DNA of 64,000 nucleotides from Fervidibacter canadensis (GTDB lineage: Bacteria > Armatimonadota > Fervidibacteria > Fervidibacterales > Fervidibacteraceae): positions 1 to 64,000 of the forward strand of contig JBGOEJ010000008.1 of assembly GCA_041446545.1 (NCBI GenBank), read 5' to 3'. Position 1 is the stretch's first letter; each line of letters opens with the position of its first letter. The position numbers were made by a program, and so were the translations under genes. Shown here piece after piece: positions 31,461 through 40,513 of the stretch. A model generated the notes under the pieces. That model searched no databases and was not told the origin of the DNA. It saw only the letters and a program-made list of their open reading frames with translations.

Positions 31461-32577
31461 ATGCTCAGTGTCATCCACGAACGCGCTACCGAGTTGTTGA
31501 AACGCCTGCAAGAGTTAGGTGATGCCCTTTGACTTAGCAGGGAAACGGGCACGGCTGGCGGAATGGGAGAGGCTCGTCAACGACGCTCATCTCTGGGAAG
31601 ACCCTGAGCGAGCCGCCCAACTGACCCGTGAGTTGGGGCGGTTGAGGGACGAGTTGGAGCGATGGGAACACTTGCGTCAGCGCCTTCAAACCATTGCCGA
31701 ACTTGCCCAATGGGCTCAGGAAAGTGGCGACGAAGGTTTGACCCCTGAGTTGGAAGCAGAACTGCGGAAAGCAGAAGGAGAGTTTCGGGCATTAGAAATC
31801 GCCGCTCTCCTCTCTGGTGAGCATGACCGAAGCAACGCTATCCTGTCCATTACGCCCGGCGCCGGCGGCACCGACGCACAGGACTGGGCAGAGATGCTGG
31901 CGCGCATGTATCGCCGCTGGGCGGAACGACATGGCTTTGATTTTGAGGTCTTGGACTACACCGAGGGCAAGGAAGCGGGCATCAAAAGTTTCACGGCGTT
32001 GGTCAAGGGCGAATACGCCTATGGGTTGCTCAAAACCGAGCGGGGCGTCCATCGCTTGGTGCGCATCTCCCCTTTTGATGCCAGTAAAAGCCGCCACACC
32101 TCCTTCGCTGCCGTGGATGTCATCCCTGAAATCGGCGAGGACATCAAGGTGGACATCCGCGAGGAGGACTTGGAAGTGGAAACCTTCCGATCGTCAGGAC
32201 CTGGTGGACAGCATATGCAAAAAAACGAGACCGCCGTCCGCATCGTGCATAAGCCGACGGGCATCGTCGTGACTTGCCAGTCAGAACGCAGTCAGCACCT
32301 CAATCGCATGCGAGCCCTCCAAATCCTGCGGGCTCGCCTTTACGAACTGGAGCGACGCAAACGGGAGGAGGAGTTAGCGCGACTGCGGGGCGAACTGCCC
32401 GAAATTAGTTTCGGCAACCAAATCCGCAGTTATGTCTTGCACCCCTACAAACTCGTCAAAGACTTGCGCACCGAAGTGGAGACGAGCGATGTGGAAAGCG
32501 TCTTGGACGGTGACTTGGACGAGTTTATCTATGCCGCCCTCAAGCAAGAAGCGAAATCCCGCCAACGACCGACTTAA
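31461..32577 (+). CDS. prfB: Peptide chain release factor 2 with programmed +1 frameshift
   Basis: RF2 releases peptides at UGA and UAA. The gene starts at ATG 31461 (AGGAGGG upstream), runs 23 codons to CTT-TGA (31527-31532), and must slip +1 to CTT-GAC to continue to 32577, giving about 371 residues. The slip site has the internal Shine-Dalgarno AGGTGAT four bases upstream, an exact match to the anti-SD. Downstream are the RF2 recognition motif SPF in 'RISPFDASKSRH' and the GGQ motif in 'SSGPGGQHMQKNETAV'. Low RF2 lets ribosomes pause at UGA and shift, so the protein autoregulates. Confidence 0.96.
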
Positions 32578-32613
32578 AAGGCAAGGAAGAGCGGAGAGAA
32601 ATCCATCGTCCCC

Positions 32614-33459
32614 TTAAGGGATGAGCAGCCATTCATCAATGAGCCGAGCCGTCCCGACGAACGCTGCCAGCAAGATGACGGCAGGTCGCTCTATCACGAA
32701 GATGGGTTGCAAAGTTTCGGCATCCACGATTTCCACATACTGAGGATGCACTAACGGCTCCTCACTCAACACATCCCAAACCACTGCCTTCAATATCGCC
32801 ACCCTCCGCTCACCGTCCCGAAAGAGTTGATCCGCCCGTTGCAATGCCCGAAAGAGAGCACTGGCTGCTTTTCGTTCCTCGGCATTCAGGTAGGTGTTGC
32901 GGCTGCTCATCGCCAACCCGTCTTCTTCCCGCACCGTCGGGCAAGGGACGATTTCAACGGGCATGTTCAAATCCCGCACCATGCGTTGAATAACCCGCAA
33001 CTGCTGAAAATCCTTCTCCCCGAAATACGCCTTATGGGGCAGGACGATGTTGAACAGTTTCGCCACGACCGTCGTCACACCCCGAAAATGCCCAGGGCGA
33101 TAAAAACCCTCCAACCCTCTCGTCAGTTCCGTCACTTCCACGAAAGTCTGGAAGCCTTCGGGATACATGTCCTCGTCCTTTGGGACGAAAGCGATGTCCA
33201 CGCCGACCGATTCCGCCAGACGAAGGTCTCTGGGCAAATCGCGGGGATAACGCTGGAAGTCTTCCCTCGGTCCAAACTGCAACGGGTTGACATAGATGCT
33301 GACGACGACGACATCGCACTCTTGGCGGGCTCGTCGCATCAGGGCAAGGTGCCCTTCATGGAAGTAACCCATCGTCGGGACGAACCCAATGACTTTGCCT
33401 TCCCGCCACCATCGCAATGCCCGTCGTTGCATTTCGTCAGGGCGTTCAATGACCTCCAT
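32614..33459 (-). CDS. panC: Pantoate--beta-alanine ligase
   Basis: This 281-residue enzyme joins pantoate and beta-alanine with ATP to form pantothenate, the CoA precursor. Motifs: 'PTMGYFHEGHLALMRRAR' (HxGH type), 'VSIYVNPLQFGPREDFQRYPR', 'YRPGHFRGVTTVVAKLFNIV' , 'YFGEKDFQQL' and the KMSKS-like 'LAMSSRNTYL'. AAGGAGGTG precedes the ATG. It is convergent with prfB and lies 19 bases after the TIM-barrel gene, which with luxC-like and pyrF genes forms a same-strand run. Confidence 0.95.
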   Translation of the reverse strand: MEVIERPDEMQRRALRWWREGKVIGFVPTMGYFHEGHLALMRRARQECDVVVVSIYVNPLQFGPREDFQRYPRDLPRDLRLAESVGVDIAFVPKDEDMYPEGFQTFVEVTELTRGLEGFYRPGHFRGVTTVVAKLFNIVLPHKAYFGEKDFQQLRVIQRMVRDLNMPVEIVPCPTVREEDGLAMSSRNTYLNAEERKAASALFRALQRADQLFRDGERRVAILKAVVWDVLSEEPLVHPQYVEIVDAETLQPIFVIERPAVILLAAFVGTARLIDEWLLIP

Positions 33460-33478
33460 CGCTACACCTCCTTGAAAG

Positions 33479-34318
33479 TCAATGCGTTTGCCAATGTTGA
33501 CGAACCAAAGCGTTCAGGTAAGCCAACGACCGCCGTGTCCCTTCATCACCTTGTCCTTGCCCGTCTTCCAAACTCAAGACGCCATGAAATTGCCTCCCCG
33601 CCAGTTCTCGGAAAATCGCCTCCAAAGGCACATCGCCTTCCCCCAAAACTTGGTGGGCGTAATCGCCGACTTTGCGGTCGGAGACATGCACATGCCAGAC
33701 ACGGTCAGCAACTGCCCGTAAAATTGCTATCGGGTCGTAGCCGACCATCACAGGGTTGGCGCAATCAAAATTGATGCCAACAGGGAGACCTTTCAAGCGG
33801 TCTACGACTTCCAGAAAAACTTCGGGCTCAAAGGCGAAATCAGGAAGTTGCCACAAGCGGTCTTTGTAATGGTTTTCCAGCCCCAACTTGACACCGCGTG
33901 GCGCCGCAAATTCTGCCAAACGGGTCAGCATCTCCACCGCCCAAGCGATGCCTTGTTCTCTTGACACCTCAGGATGGGCGCAACCGACCGTCACCCGAAC
34001 CCCTTCCGCTCCCAGCACCCACGCTGCCACGACTTTCGTCTTCATCTCGTCCAACTGTCGCTCCCGCTCCTTTGCGTCGGGATGGGTAAAATCGGGGGCG
34101 CAAGTGAGCATGGAGAGTTTGAGACCATACTTGTTCAGCGTCGCCGCAAGTTCGTCCAAAGCCCGTCGGTCGTAACGAGGCAGCATGGCATGGTGAAGTT
34201 CAACGGCGGTAACGCCAAACTCTTTCGCCTTCGCCAACACTGTCGTCAAACTCGGTCGTCCCGTCTCCAACATAGGCGTCAGCAATCGCACAGGACTCCA
34301 ACCGATGACAGGCTTCAT
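33479..34318 (-). CDS. Sugar phosphate isomerase/epimerase TIM-barrel protein
   Basis: This 279-residue AP endonuclease 2-type TIM barrel has 'AVELHHAMLPRYD', 'VRVTVGCAHPEVSREQG', 'KLGLENHYKD' (metal Glu), 'GINFDCANPVMVGYDP' (Asp), 'VWHVHVSDRK' (His) and 'HGVLSLEDGQ' (Glu). Its substrate is unknown. It lies 12 bases behind the LuxC-type gene and 19 before panC, so these four genes (pyrF, luxC-like, this one, panC) are probably co-transcribed. Similarity to the protein at 10.5 kb is only at family level. Confidence 0.8.
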   Translation of the reverse strand: MKPVIGWSPVRLLTPMLETGRPSLTTVLAKAKEFGVTAVELHHAMLPRYDRRALDELAATLNKYGLKLSMLTCAPDFTHPDAKERERQLDEMKTKVVAAWVLGAEGVRVTVGCAHPEVSREQGIAWAVEMLTRLAEFAAPRGVKLGLENHYKDRLWQLPDFAFEPEVFLEVVDRLKGLPVGINFDCANPVMVGYDPIAILRAVADRVWHVHVSDRKVGDYAHQVLGEGDVPLEAIFRELAGRQFHGVLSLEDGQGQGDEGTRRSLAYLNALVRQHWQTH

Positions 34319-34330
34319 CGCAATGCACCC

Positions 34331-35836
34331 CTAACTTTTGGATGCCAAAGGACAAAACAGGGTTTCTAAAAGTCGCCGGGCTTCAATGGCAAAAGAGGCA
34401 GGAACAAAGAGGCATTGCAAAGGCACGGTCGGATTGGCAGGGTCGACATCACTTTGCAGGCTGACGGGAATGCCCCGCTCTTCTAAAGCGGCGCGCAAAA
34501 GGAGTGCCCTTCCTTCCTCGCCACGAAATACCTCCACCCATCCGCTCTCCTTCGGCGGCAAAGTGATGGGTTCAAAATCGCACCAGCGCACTAATTCGGC
34601 AATCAGGTGTTTGCCATCCTGCGACCATTCCATCGGAGGCACTTGCAATTGACCGGCGGAGCAAATCCGACTGGCACCCAGTTGCCCTAACGCTTCAGCC
34701 AATTGCTCCGCCGTCGCTTCGTCCATCGCCAACGCAACACCCTGCAAAAACTTGCCCATCGGTCGCAAGGCGTTCAACACGGCGGAAGGGGACGGCATTG
34801 CGACGATGTGGGCGACCCTTGCCGAGCAGGCAACTTTCCGCCATCCGCCTTCCATCCCTTGCCCTTCGCCCCAGACTGCCACCGTCCAACTCGCATCCCT
34901 GGATGCCAACACCGTTGCGCCCAACATTTCACAAGTGAGGCGAAATTGCGCCACACGGGCTTTTTCAGCCTCCCGCAAATTTGTCGGCAATTCAGCGTTC
35001 ATTCGCTCCAACGCCTTTGCCACCTTGTCCCCAAATTCCCGTTCCTTCATCCCTCGTCCCACGACGAAGCAGATTTGCGGTGACAGACAACCCCGTTGAT
35101 CAAAGCGGGCGATGTCCGACGCCAGCAATTCAGCGGTTCTCTCGTCAGCGAACTCCTCAGCGATGATGGCGACACTAACCCGATGCCCCCGCTCTATGAC
35201 CCGCACCTTCGCAGGCACTTGGCGCTTGATGGCGGTGACCGTTTCATCCGTGCCGTAAACGATGACTGCCTCAACGGCGTCACTCATCAAAGTGCTGATG
35301 TCCACTTCGGTCGCAGGCAAGATGGCGATAGCCTCGGCAAGTTCAGGGGCGATGGCAGCCAAACTTTTGGCAAACAGGGCAGGTAACAACGGTTCGTCTG
35401 ACGAGGGTTTGACCAAAACGGGCGTCTTGCACAGCAAACAAAAGGCGATGTCCCAAATGCCGACACCGATGATGTTGCCTGCCAAAATCAACAAGGCAAC
35501 ATTTGCCCCGAAGGCTTTTCGCCGAACGCCGTTGGGTCGCAGCACGAAAGCGTCTAATGCCCGATGGTCACCCAGTTGTTCGTCCAAAAGGCGCAGCAAC
35601 CGCTCAGCGGTCATCGGCTCAAAAAGAGTGTTCAATGCCCGCTCACAGACGGGACGGCTGAAGGGTAGGCGTTGTGGCAGCTCTGCCAAAACTTGCTCTC
35701 GCTCTGGCGCCGCTTCATTGAGCCAATAGCGAGCGACCCGCTCCAACGCCGTAGCGATGTCGGCAACGGACAGAGACTGCAAACCCGAACGAACTTGCTC
35801 CAATCGCTTGAGCGCCTCAACGGTTGTTGTCTGCAT
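34331..35836 (-). CDS. LuxC-type acyl-CoA reductase with C-terminal DUF2007-like domain
   Basis: This 501-residue aldehyde-dehydrogenase-fold protein has LuxC family features: 'FGANVALLILAGNIIGVGIWD', 'KPSSDEPLLPALFAKSL', and 'RFDQRGCLSPQ' with the likely catalytic Cys250. It should reduce an acyl-CoA or acyl thioester to the aldehyde. The last about 65 residues ('WVEVFRGEEGRALLLRAALE', then 'LFVPASFAIEARRLLE') resemble a DUF2007 signal-transducing domain, which LuxC proteins normally lack. GGAGGG precedes the ATG. It is placed between pyrF and an isomerase gene. The physiological acyl substrate is unknown. Confidence 0.78.
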   Translation of the reverse strand: MQTTTVEALKRLEQVRSGLQSLSVADIATALERVARYWLNEAAPEREQVLAELPQRLPFSRPVCERALNTLFEPMTAERLLRLLDEQLGDHRALDAFVLRPNGVRRKAFGANVALLILAGNIIGVGIWDIAFCLLCKTPVLVKPSSDEPLLPALFAKSLAAIAPELAEAIAILPATEVDISTLMSDAVEAVIVYGTDETVTAIKRQVPAKVRVIERGHRVSVAIIAEEFADERTAELLASDIARFDQRGCLSPQICFVVGRGMKEREFGDKVAKALERMNAELPTNLREAEKARVAQFRLTCEMLGATVLASRDASWTVAVWGEGQGMEGGWRKVACSARVAHIVAMPSPSAVLNALRPMGKFLQGVALAMDEATAEQLAEALGQLGASRICSAGQLQVPPMEWSQDGKHLIAELVRWCDFEPITLPPKESGWVEVFRGEEGRALLLRAALEERGIPVSLQSDVDPANPTVPLQCLFVPASFAIEARRLLETLFCPLASKS

Positions 35837-35856
35837 CCTTTTTCCCTCCTGCCCAC

Positions 35857-36567
35857 CTACACCCTTGCTCGCCCCACTGCTTCAGCGATTTGCAGGAAAG
35901 CATCCCGCGGGTTTTCCGATTGGGTAATGGCGCGCCCGACGACGAGGAAATCGGCGCCCCGTCGGATGGCTTCGTCGGGCGTGATGATGCGCCGCTGGTC
36001 GTGGGCGTCCGCGCCCACAAGGCGGACAGCAGGGACGATGACTTGGAAGTCGTCACCGCAACTTTCCTTGATGCGCTCAATTTCGTGCCCTGAGGCAATC
36101 ACACCATCGCAACCGCAAAAACGCGCCAATCGTGCCAGATGGACGGCGTAATCGCTCAGCGGCAGGGTGACCATCAATTCGTCCCGCAGTGCCGTTTCAT
36201 CCAAACTGGTCAGCACTGTCACTGCCCAAAGCAACGGGCGATGCGCCAATCCGTGAACCGCTTCTACGGCAGCCCGCAACATCGCACTGCCGCCAAAGGC
36301 GTGGAGTGTGACGGCGCCAATGTTTTGGTGCGCCATCGTCCTGATAGCGCCTGCGACCGTTGCGGGAATGTCGTGCAACTTCAGGTCACAAAAAACCCAT
36401 TTGCCCCGTCCCTCCAATTCCTCCACGATTTGCCATCCTGCCGCCAGAAACAGACGATAACCGACCTTGTATCGGCTGACGGTATCGCCCAAGAGGTCAA
36501 CGAGCGCCAATGCCGTCGCCATGTCGTCCACATCCAACGCTACGATCAATCGCTGTGCCGCCTCCAT
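35857..36567 (-). CDS. pyrF: Orotidine 5'-phosphate decarboxylase
   Basis: This 236-residue enzyme makes UMP in pyrimidine synthesis. 'LIVALDVDDMATAL', the catalytic 'VFCDLKLHDIPATV' (D-x-K-x-x-D), 'VTLHAFGGSAMLRAA' and the C-terminal phosphate loop 'GADFLVVGRAITQSENP' place it in the short bacterial subfamily. ATG 36567 follows GAAGGTGAGAG; the frame is open ten codons further without a site. It leads the run toward panC. Confidence 0.94.
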   Translation of the reverse strand: MEAAQRLIVALDVDDMATALALVDLLGDTVSRYKVGYRLFLAAGWQIVEELEGRGKWVFCDLKLHDIPATVAGAIRTMAHQNIGAVTLHAFGGSAMLRAAVEAVHGLAHRPLLWAVTVLTSLDETALRDELMVTLPLSDYAVHLARLARFCGCDGVIASGHEIERIKESCGDDFQVIVPAVRLVGADAHDQRRIITPDEAIRRGADFLVVGRAITQSENPRDAFLQIAEAVGRARV

Positions 36568-36648
36568 CGCTCTCACCTTCAAACTGCCATCGCCCAATGC
36601 ATTGCATCCCGCTTGAAAAGTTTGTCGTCAGAGCCGTCAAGGAGTTTG

Positions 36649-37540
36649 TCATGTGGACATGCCGAGTAAAGTTTCAGCACCTACACGGTCAATGACCAAG
36701 CCGTTGAACAGCCCACCGCGCAAGGCAGCGGCTGCCGCTTGAGCGCGAGCAGCGCCCCGCACCAGCACAAAAACAGACACACCGTCACTGACCGCCTTTT
36801 TGAGCCGTTGCAGCGAGAGGGTTTGCAATCGCTCCCCCAAATTCCGCCCAAAGGTCGTCCTGTTCCATCAAAGGGTTGGCTCAAAATCGTCCCCACTACC
36901 CCTTGCACTTCCGCCATCGTCACCCCGCTCGCTTTCAACACTTCTCGGTCCTCCGTCTCAAAAGCGCTGATGCTGACAAACACGACACCCAGCAACTCAA
37001 TGACTTCATCTCCCGCAAAAGGATGGCAAACGACTTTTTGCCCCTCCACCGTCCCCCAACAACGCATGACAACGGTGTCCGGCAAATCGGGATGTCCGCC
37101 ACCCCATAGCACTCGTTCCCGCTGACGGGCTTGCAAAGCGAACAGGTGCAACCTTTTCAGATTCGGGAGGTGGCGCAGGCAAAAAGGCAAATTCAGTGCT
37201 TCTAAAAGCGCCCGAATTGCCCGACCACCATCTAAGCCGACGGACATTTCCTCCATCCCTTGCCATCGCTCTTGCAACCATTGCGCCGCTGCCGCACCGA
37301 TGGCGGGATATGCCCATTCGTCCCGAACCGGATGAACGACCCGCACCTCCATCAAGCCCAACCGCTCCATCAAAGCCGCTTCCAACGCCAACAGCCCAAT
37401 AGGTTCAGGTCTTGGCGGCTGGACGCTGACGGTGACCAACGGCGGAGTGTTGCCTTTGACACCGTGAAGGACTTCTTCTAACAACCGACCGGCACATCGT
37501 TCGCTTATGCCGATGCGTTGTGCCACTGCCTTATTGGTGC
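36649..37540 (-). pseudogene. Frameshifted SorC/DeoR-type sugar-binding regulator (second copy)
   Basis: A helix-turn-helix segment ('NKAVAQRIGISERCAGRLLEE') is followed by a SorC-type sugar-binding domain ('EMSVGLDGGRAIRALLEAL', 'LGVVFVSISAFE', 'VVGTILSQPFDGTGRPLGG'). At a C5 tract (36834-36838) the reading shifts. The natural ending 'VFVLVRGAARAQAAAAALRG...NGLVIDRVGAETLL' lies in another frame, stopping at 36649. The upstream end is also out of frame with the preceding copy. Sequencing error in the homopolymer is the alternative to true decay. Confidence 0.65.
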
Positions 37541-38002
37541 GGCAGCGCTTCAACGCACCAAAGCGCAAATGTGCCGCCCGAGAAACCAATTCCTTGCCCA
37601 CCTCGGAAGCGAGGAGTGAAAACTTGCGCCGCCGCAACCCCTAAGTAAGTGTTGACAGCGCGTTGGTCTATGGTTTGCAGCGACGGGATGACGATGGCTT
37701 CCCGCAATTCGGGCAAGGCTTGAAGAAGTTGCCCCGCCAATTTCTCATTGGTCGGTGGTGCGATGGTGACAGAAAGCAGGCTATCGGCGCGAGGGTCTTT
37801 CAACGCTCGTTCCAGCAACCGACGCAACCGTCGCTGCGACCAATTGCAGTAAGGCAACATTTGTTGCAACCGATGCAAAACTTCGCGGGGACGATGCGGC
37901 ACGGGTTTCGTAAAGCAGCCGCAGCACCCGATAAAGTTCCCTCCCGCTCAACGGCGCTGCCCGTTGCATCAGCGCATCGGCTCCCTTCTCCTTAAGTGCC
38001 AT
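37531..38002 (-). pseudogene. Frameshifted SorC/DeoR-type regulator fragment (first copy)
   Basis: The piece starts well (ATG 38002, GAGGA upstream, 'ALKEKGADALMQRAAPLSGRELYRVLRLLYET'). It changes frame near 37900 and goes on as 'PREVLHRLQQMLPYCNWSQRRLRRLLE' and a sugar-binding half ending 'GGQGIGFSGGTFALWCVEAL' before a stop at 37531. It resembles the N-terminal half of the next copy, so the locus may be a tandem duplication or a two-repeat gene that has since collected frameshifts. Confidence 0.55.
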
Positions 38003-38130
38003 CAACTTTCCTCATCGCCAATTTTTCCGCACCATCGGAAATTGGGACAGAACTTTTGCTCTTTCCCTTGACGAGGTTTTCCTGCCGCCGCTTACTTTGC
38101 GACGGCGCACACCCTTGCACAAGGAGGGCG

Positions 38131-38391
38131 ATGAAGATGGTGCGACAAGTCAAGCCCGCAGTCAATCATGGCTTCACCCTCATTGAGTTGCTCGTGGTGA
38201 TTGCGATCATCGCCATTCTGGCGGCGATTCTGTTTCCCGTGTTCAGCACCGCCCGCGAGAAAGCGCGGGCAACAACCTGCCTCTCCAACTCCACAGCATA
38301 TGCCAAGGGGCGCATCCGATGGTGCCGCAGCATTTATCCCTTTGACGGCACACCTGCGGGCGTGCCTGCAGGGACTCCTTGCCTGCCGTAA
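38131..38391 (+). pseudogene. Truncated type IV prepilin-like protein
   Basis: This 86-residue product has an intact prepilin N-terminus: 'NHGFTLIELLVVIAIIAILA' with the G|F cleavage site and Glu5, then 'REKARATTCLSN'. Family members with this start (Armatimonad/Planctomycete pseudopilins) normally run to 200-300 residues. Here the sequence changes after 'CLSN' into unrelated Arg/Pro/Gly text and stops. AAGGAGGG precedes the ATG. It is either a broken pseudopilin gene or an unusual mini-pilin. Confidence 0.6.
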
Positions 38392-38429
38392 AGTCAAGAG
38401 TTACAGGCTTCCAGAACGGCTGACTTTGT

Positions 38430-38453
38430 GGGCGCAGACGAATGTCTGCGCCC
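38430..38453 (+). terminator. Perfect 10-bp hairpin before the phosphoesterase gene
   Basis: GGGCGCAGAC-GAAT-GTCTGCGCCC is perfectly self-complementary and lies 38 bases after the pilin fragment, about 22 before the next start. There is no long T-run. It may end upstream transcripts or stabilise the phosphoesterase mRNA. Confidence 0.5.
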
Positions 38454-38475
38454 ATAATTTCGCAGGAGGTGAAGG

Positions 38476-40422
38476 ATGATGCGTAGGCAAAGTCGGTTTT
38501 TGGGTGGGATGATGGCGGTGATAATGCTGATGGGCATGAAGTTCGCTGACGAAGAGCAAACACCCCTTCGTTTTGCGATTCAAGGCGACATCCACAATTT
38601 CCGACGCATCCCTAAGACCTACCTGCAAAAGTTGCTCGCCGACGCAAAAGAAATCGGTTGCTCCTTCTTCGCCTTTCTCGGCGACCACTTCAATGGCACG
38701 AAGGAAAACCCGATGCGGTTGAGCAAAGAAAGCCCTTTGCCTATCCTTTGGCAAAAGGGTGACCATGAGTTTTTCAACGATTGGGGACGAACAAATTTCG
38801 TTCGTCTCAGCCAACGCCATCCTTTGCTCAGCGAAGCACCTGACCCGCTTGCCTTCTTGCGCGGCGCCATCCCTCGCTTTGAAGCGATGACCGGTCAACC
38901 GACTTGTTGGGCATTCACTTTACGAGGCATTTTGTTCGTCGTCACCCACAACGGCAAAAACCATGTTTGGCATGATTGGCAACTTCGTTGGCTAAGGCAA
39001 CTTCTGACCGAACACCGCCAGCGCACAACCGTCATCCTTTCCCACCGAACTTTGGACGAACGGGGCGAAACGGCAGACGCCTTGCGAAAGTTGCTCCGTG
39101 AATTTCCGCAAGTCGTTTTGTTCTGCGATGCCCACATCCATAGCCCTCACCCTTTTCGGCTCATCGGCAACACTTTGCAAGTCGGTGTGGAAGGCAACGA
39201 AAGGGATGGCGGTAAGTTGACCTACGAAGGCAACTGGTATGTCGTCGTGGAACTGGCAAAAGATGCCCTGCGCATTTTCCGACGCAAGATAACGACGAAG
39301 GAACTTTTGTCGTTGCACAAACGAAAGATTGCGACCTCGCTCAATGAGAAGGCGACGGGCAAGATGCACATGGCGTTCCTGATGAGCGACAGAAGCGTTC
39401 GCTTCAACCCTGCCCTTTGGCTGAAGGGGACGAAATTGCGGGTTTGGGGCGTTGAGCAGGAGCAATTGCTTCCTTTGCCCGAAACTGACGAGAAGGGATG
39501 GCATGGCAGCGGGTTACAAGTCGTTGATGGCGGTGAGGAATGGCGGAAACTGGGCATCAGTAAAGTCTGGCAAACGCCCGTTCAAAGCGATGAACCCTTT
39601 GCGGAAACGACTTTTCCTGTCAAGTTTGAGACCGACCCGAAGAAAGTAGGGATTGCTGGGACGATTAGTCACGGCACTCAAGTGACGGTTTTAGCGTTGG
39701 TGAAAGCACCGAAAGGATGGCAGTTGCGCCTTGAAGTTGATGCGTCGCTTTCTGACGGCACGACGGAAAGCCGCCATTGGGTTGAAGGACAAAGTGACGG
39801 CGACATGATGGCACTGCAAGCCGCCATCGGTCACATCTACTTGGGTGCTCAAAGCATTTTCGCCGAGCCGAAAGCATCCTTTTGGCGTTGGGAGGGAGTG
39901 AATGGGAAGGCAGAAGTTGACACCCCCCATCCCGAAGGGAAACCCCGTCAAGCGACCCAGTTGCGGTTGAGGTTGAGGGTGATGAAGGGAGGCGAAGGAC
40001 AAGTTCAGTTCATCGGGCTCGCTTTCCCCGAAACAGGCGGCTTCTTCACACCTGCCCCCAAGGGCGTTTCCTTCACCCGACAAGCCATCGTTCGGGTCGG
40101 TAGCAGGCAGATAGAAGTTGGCGACTTAAGAGCGGGTGAATTTCGGGAGTTTGCCATCGGTGATTTAGCAGGCGGAGAGCCTATTGAGTTGGCGTGTTCT
40201 GGGAGCAAACTGGCACTGGTGGAGTTAATCGGCGATGCAGGGGCGCTAATGGGACACTTGTTGCGTCGGGTTCGGCAAGTGACGGGAGACAAAATTGAGT
40301 GGGACGGCAAAGACAATGCTTTGGTGGACGCTTTCCGCTTCTACGGGTGGGACGATGACATCGGCGGGACGAGCCTTTGGTGGCTCAGCAAAAGTCTTTG
40401 GCAATTTCTGCCCAACCGTTGA
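38476..40422 (+). CDS. Secreted calcineurin-like metallophosphoesterase with long C-terminal extension
   Basis: This 648-residue protein has a short N-terminal hydrophobic segment (weak signal peptide), then a metallophosphoesterase domain whose metal motifs are 'IQGDIHNF', 'FLGDHFNG', 'QKGDHEFF', 'ILSHRTLDE' and 'FCDAHIHSPHPF'. Spacing is that of the calcineurin-like superfamily. Residues from about 300 to the end form a beta-rich, non-catalytic extension ('GSGLQVVDGGEEWRKLG', 'GFFTPAPKGVSFTRQAIVR') that may bind carbohydrate or form a jelly roll. GGAGGTGAAGG precedes the start. Substrate unknown. Confidence 0.75.
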   Translation: MMRRQSRFLGGMMAVIMLMGMKFADEEQTPLRFAIQGDIHNFRRIPKTYLQKLLADAKEIGCSFFAFLGDHFNGTKENPMRLSKESPLPILWQKGDHEFFNDWGRTNFVRLSQRHPLLSEAPDPLAFLRGAIPRFEAMTGQPTCWAFTLRGILFVVTHNGKNHVWHDWQLRWLRQLLTEHRQRTTVILSHRTLDERGETADALRKLLREFPQVVLFCDAHIHSPHPFRLIGNTLQVGVEGNERDGGKLTYEGNWYVVVELAKDALRIFRRKITTKELLSLHKRKIATSLNEKATGKMHMAFLMSDRSVRFNPALWLKGTKLRVWGVEQEQLLPLPETDEKGWHGSGLQVVDGGEEWRKLGISKVWQTPVQSDEPFAETTFPVKFETDPKKVGIAGTISHGTQVTVLALVKAPKGWQLRLEVDASLSDGTTESRHWVEGQSDGDMMALQAAIGHIYLGAQSIFAEPKASFWRWEGVNGKAEVDTPHPEGKPRQATQLRLRLRVMKGGEGQVQFIGLAFPETGGFFTPAPKGVSFTRQAIVRVGSRQIEVGDLRAGEFREFAIGDLAGGEPIELACSGSKLALVELIGDAGALMGHLLRRVRQVTGDKIEWDGKDNALVDAFRFYGWDDDIGGTSLWWLSKSLWQFLPNR

Positions 40423-40513
40423 CGGAAAAGGCTATGGTGTGATCCTTCAGAATGGTCAGGCGTCTACTCATTGCATTTGCGCCCTAAGGGACGTCACCGA
40501 CAAGGTGATGGAC

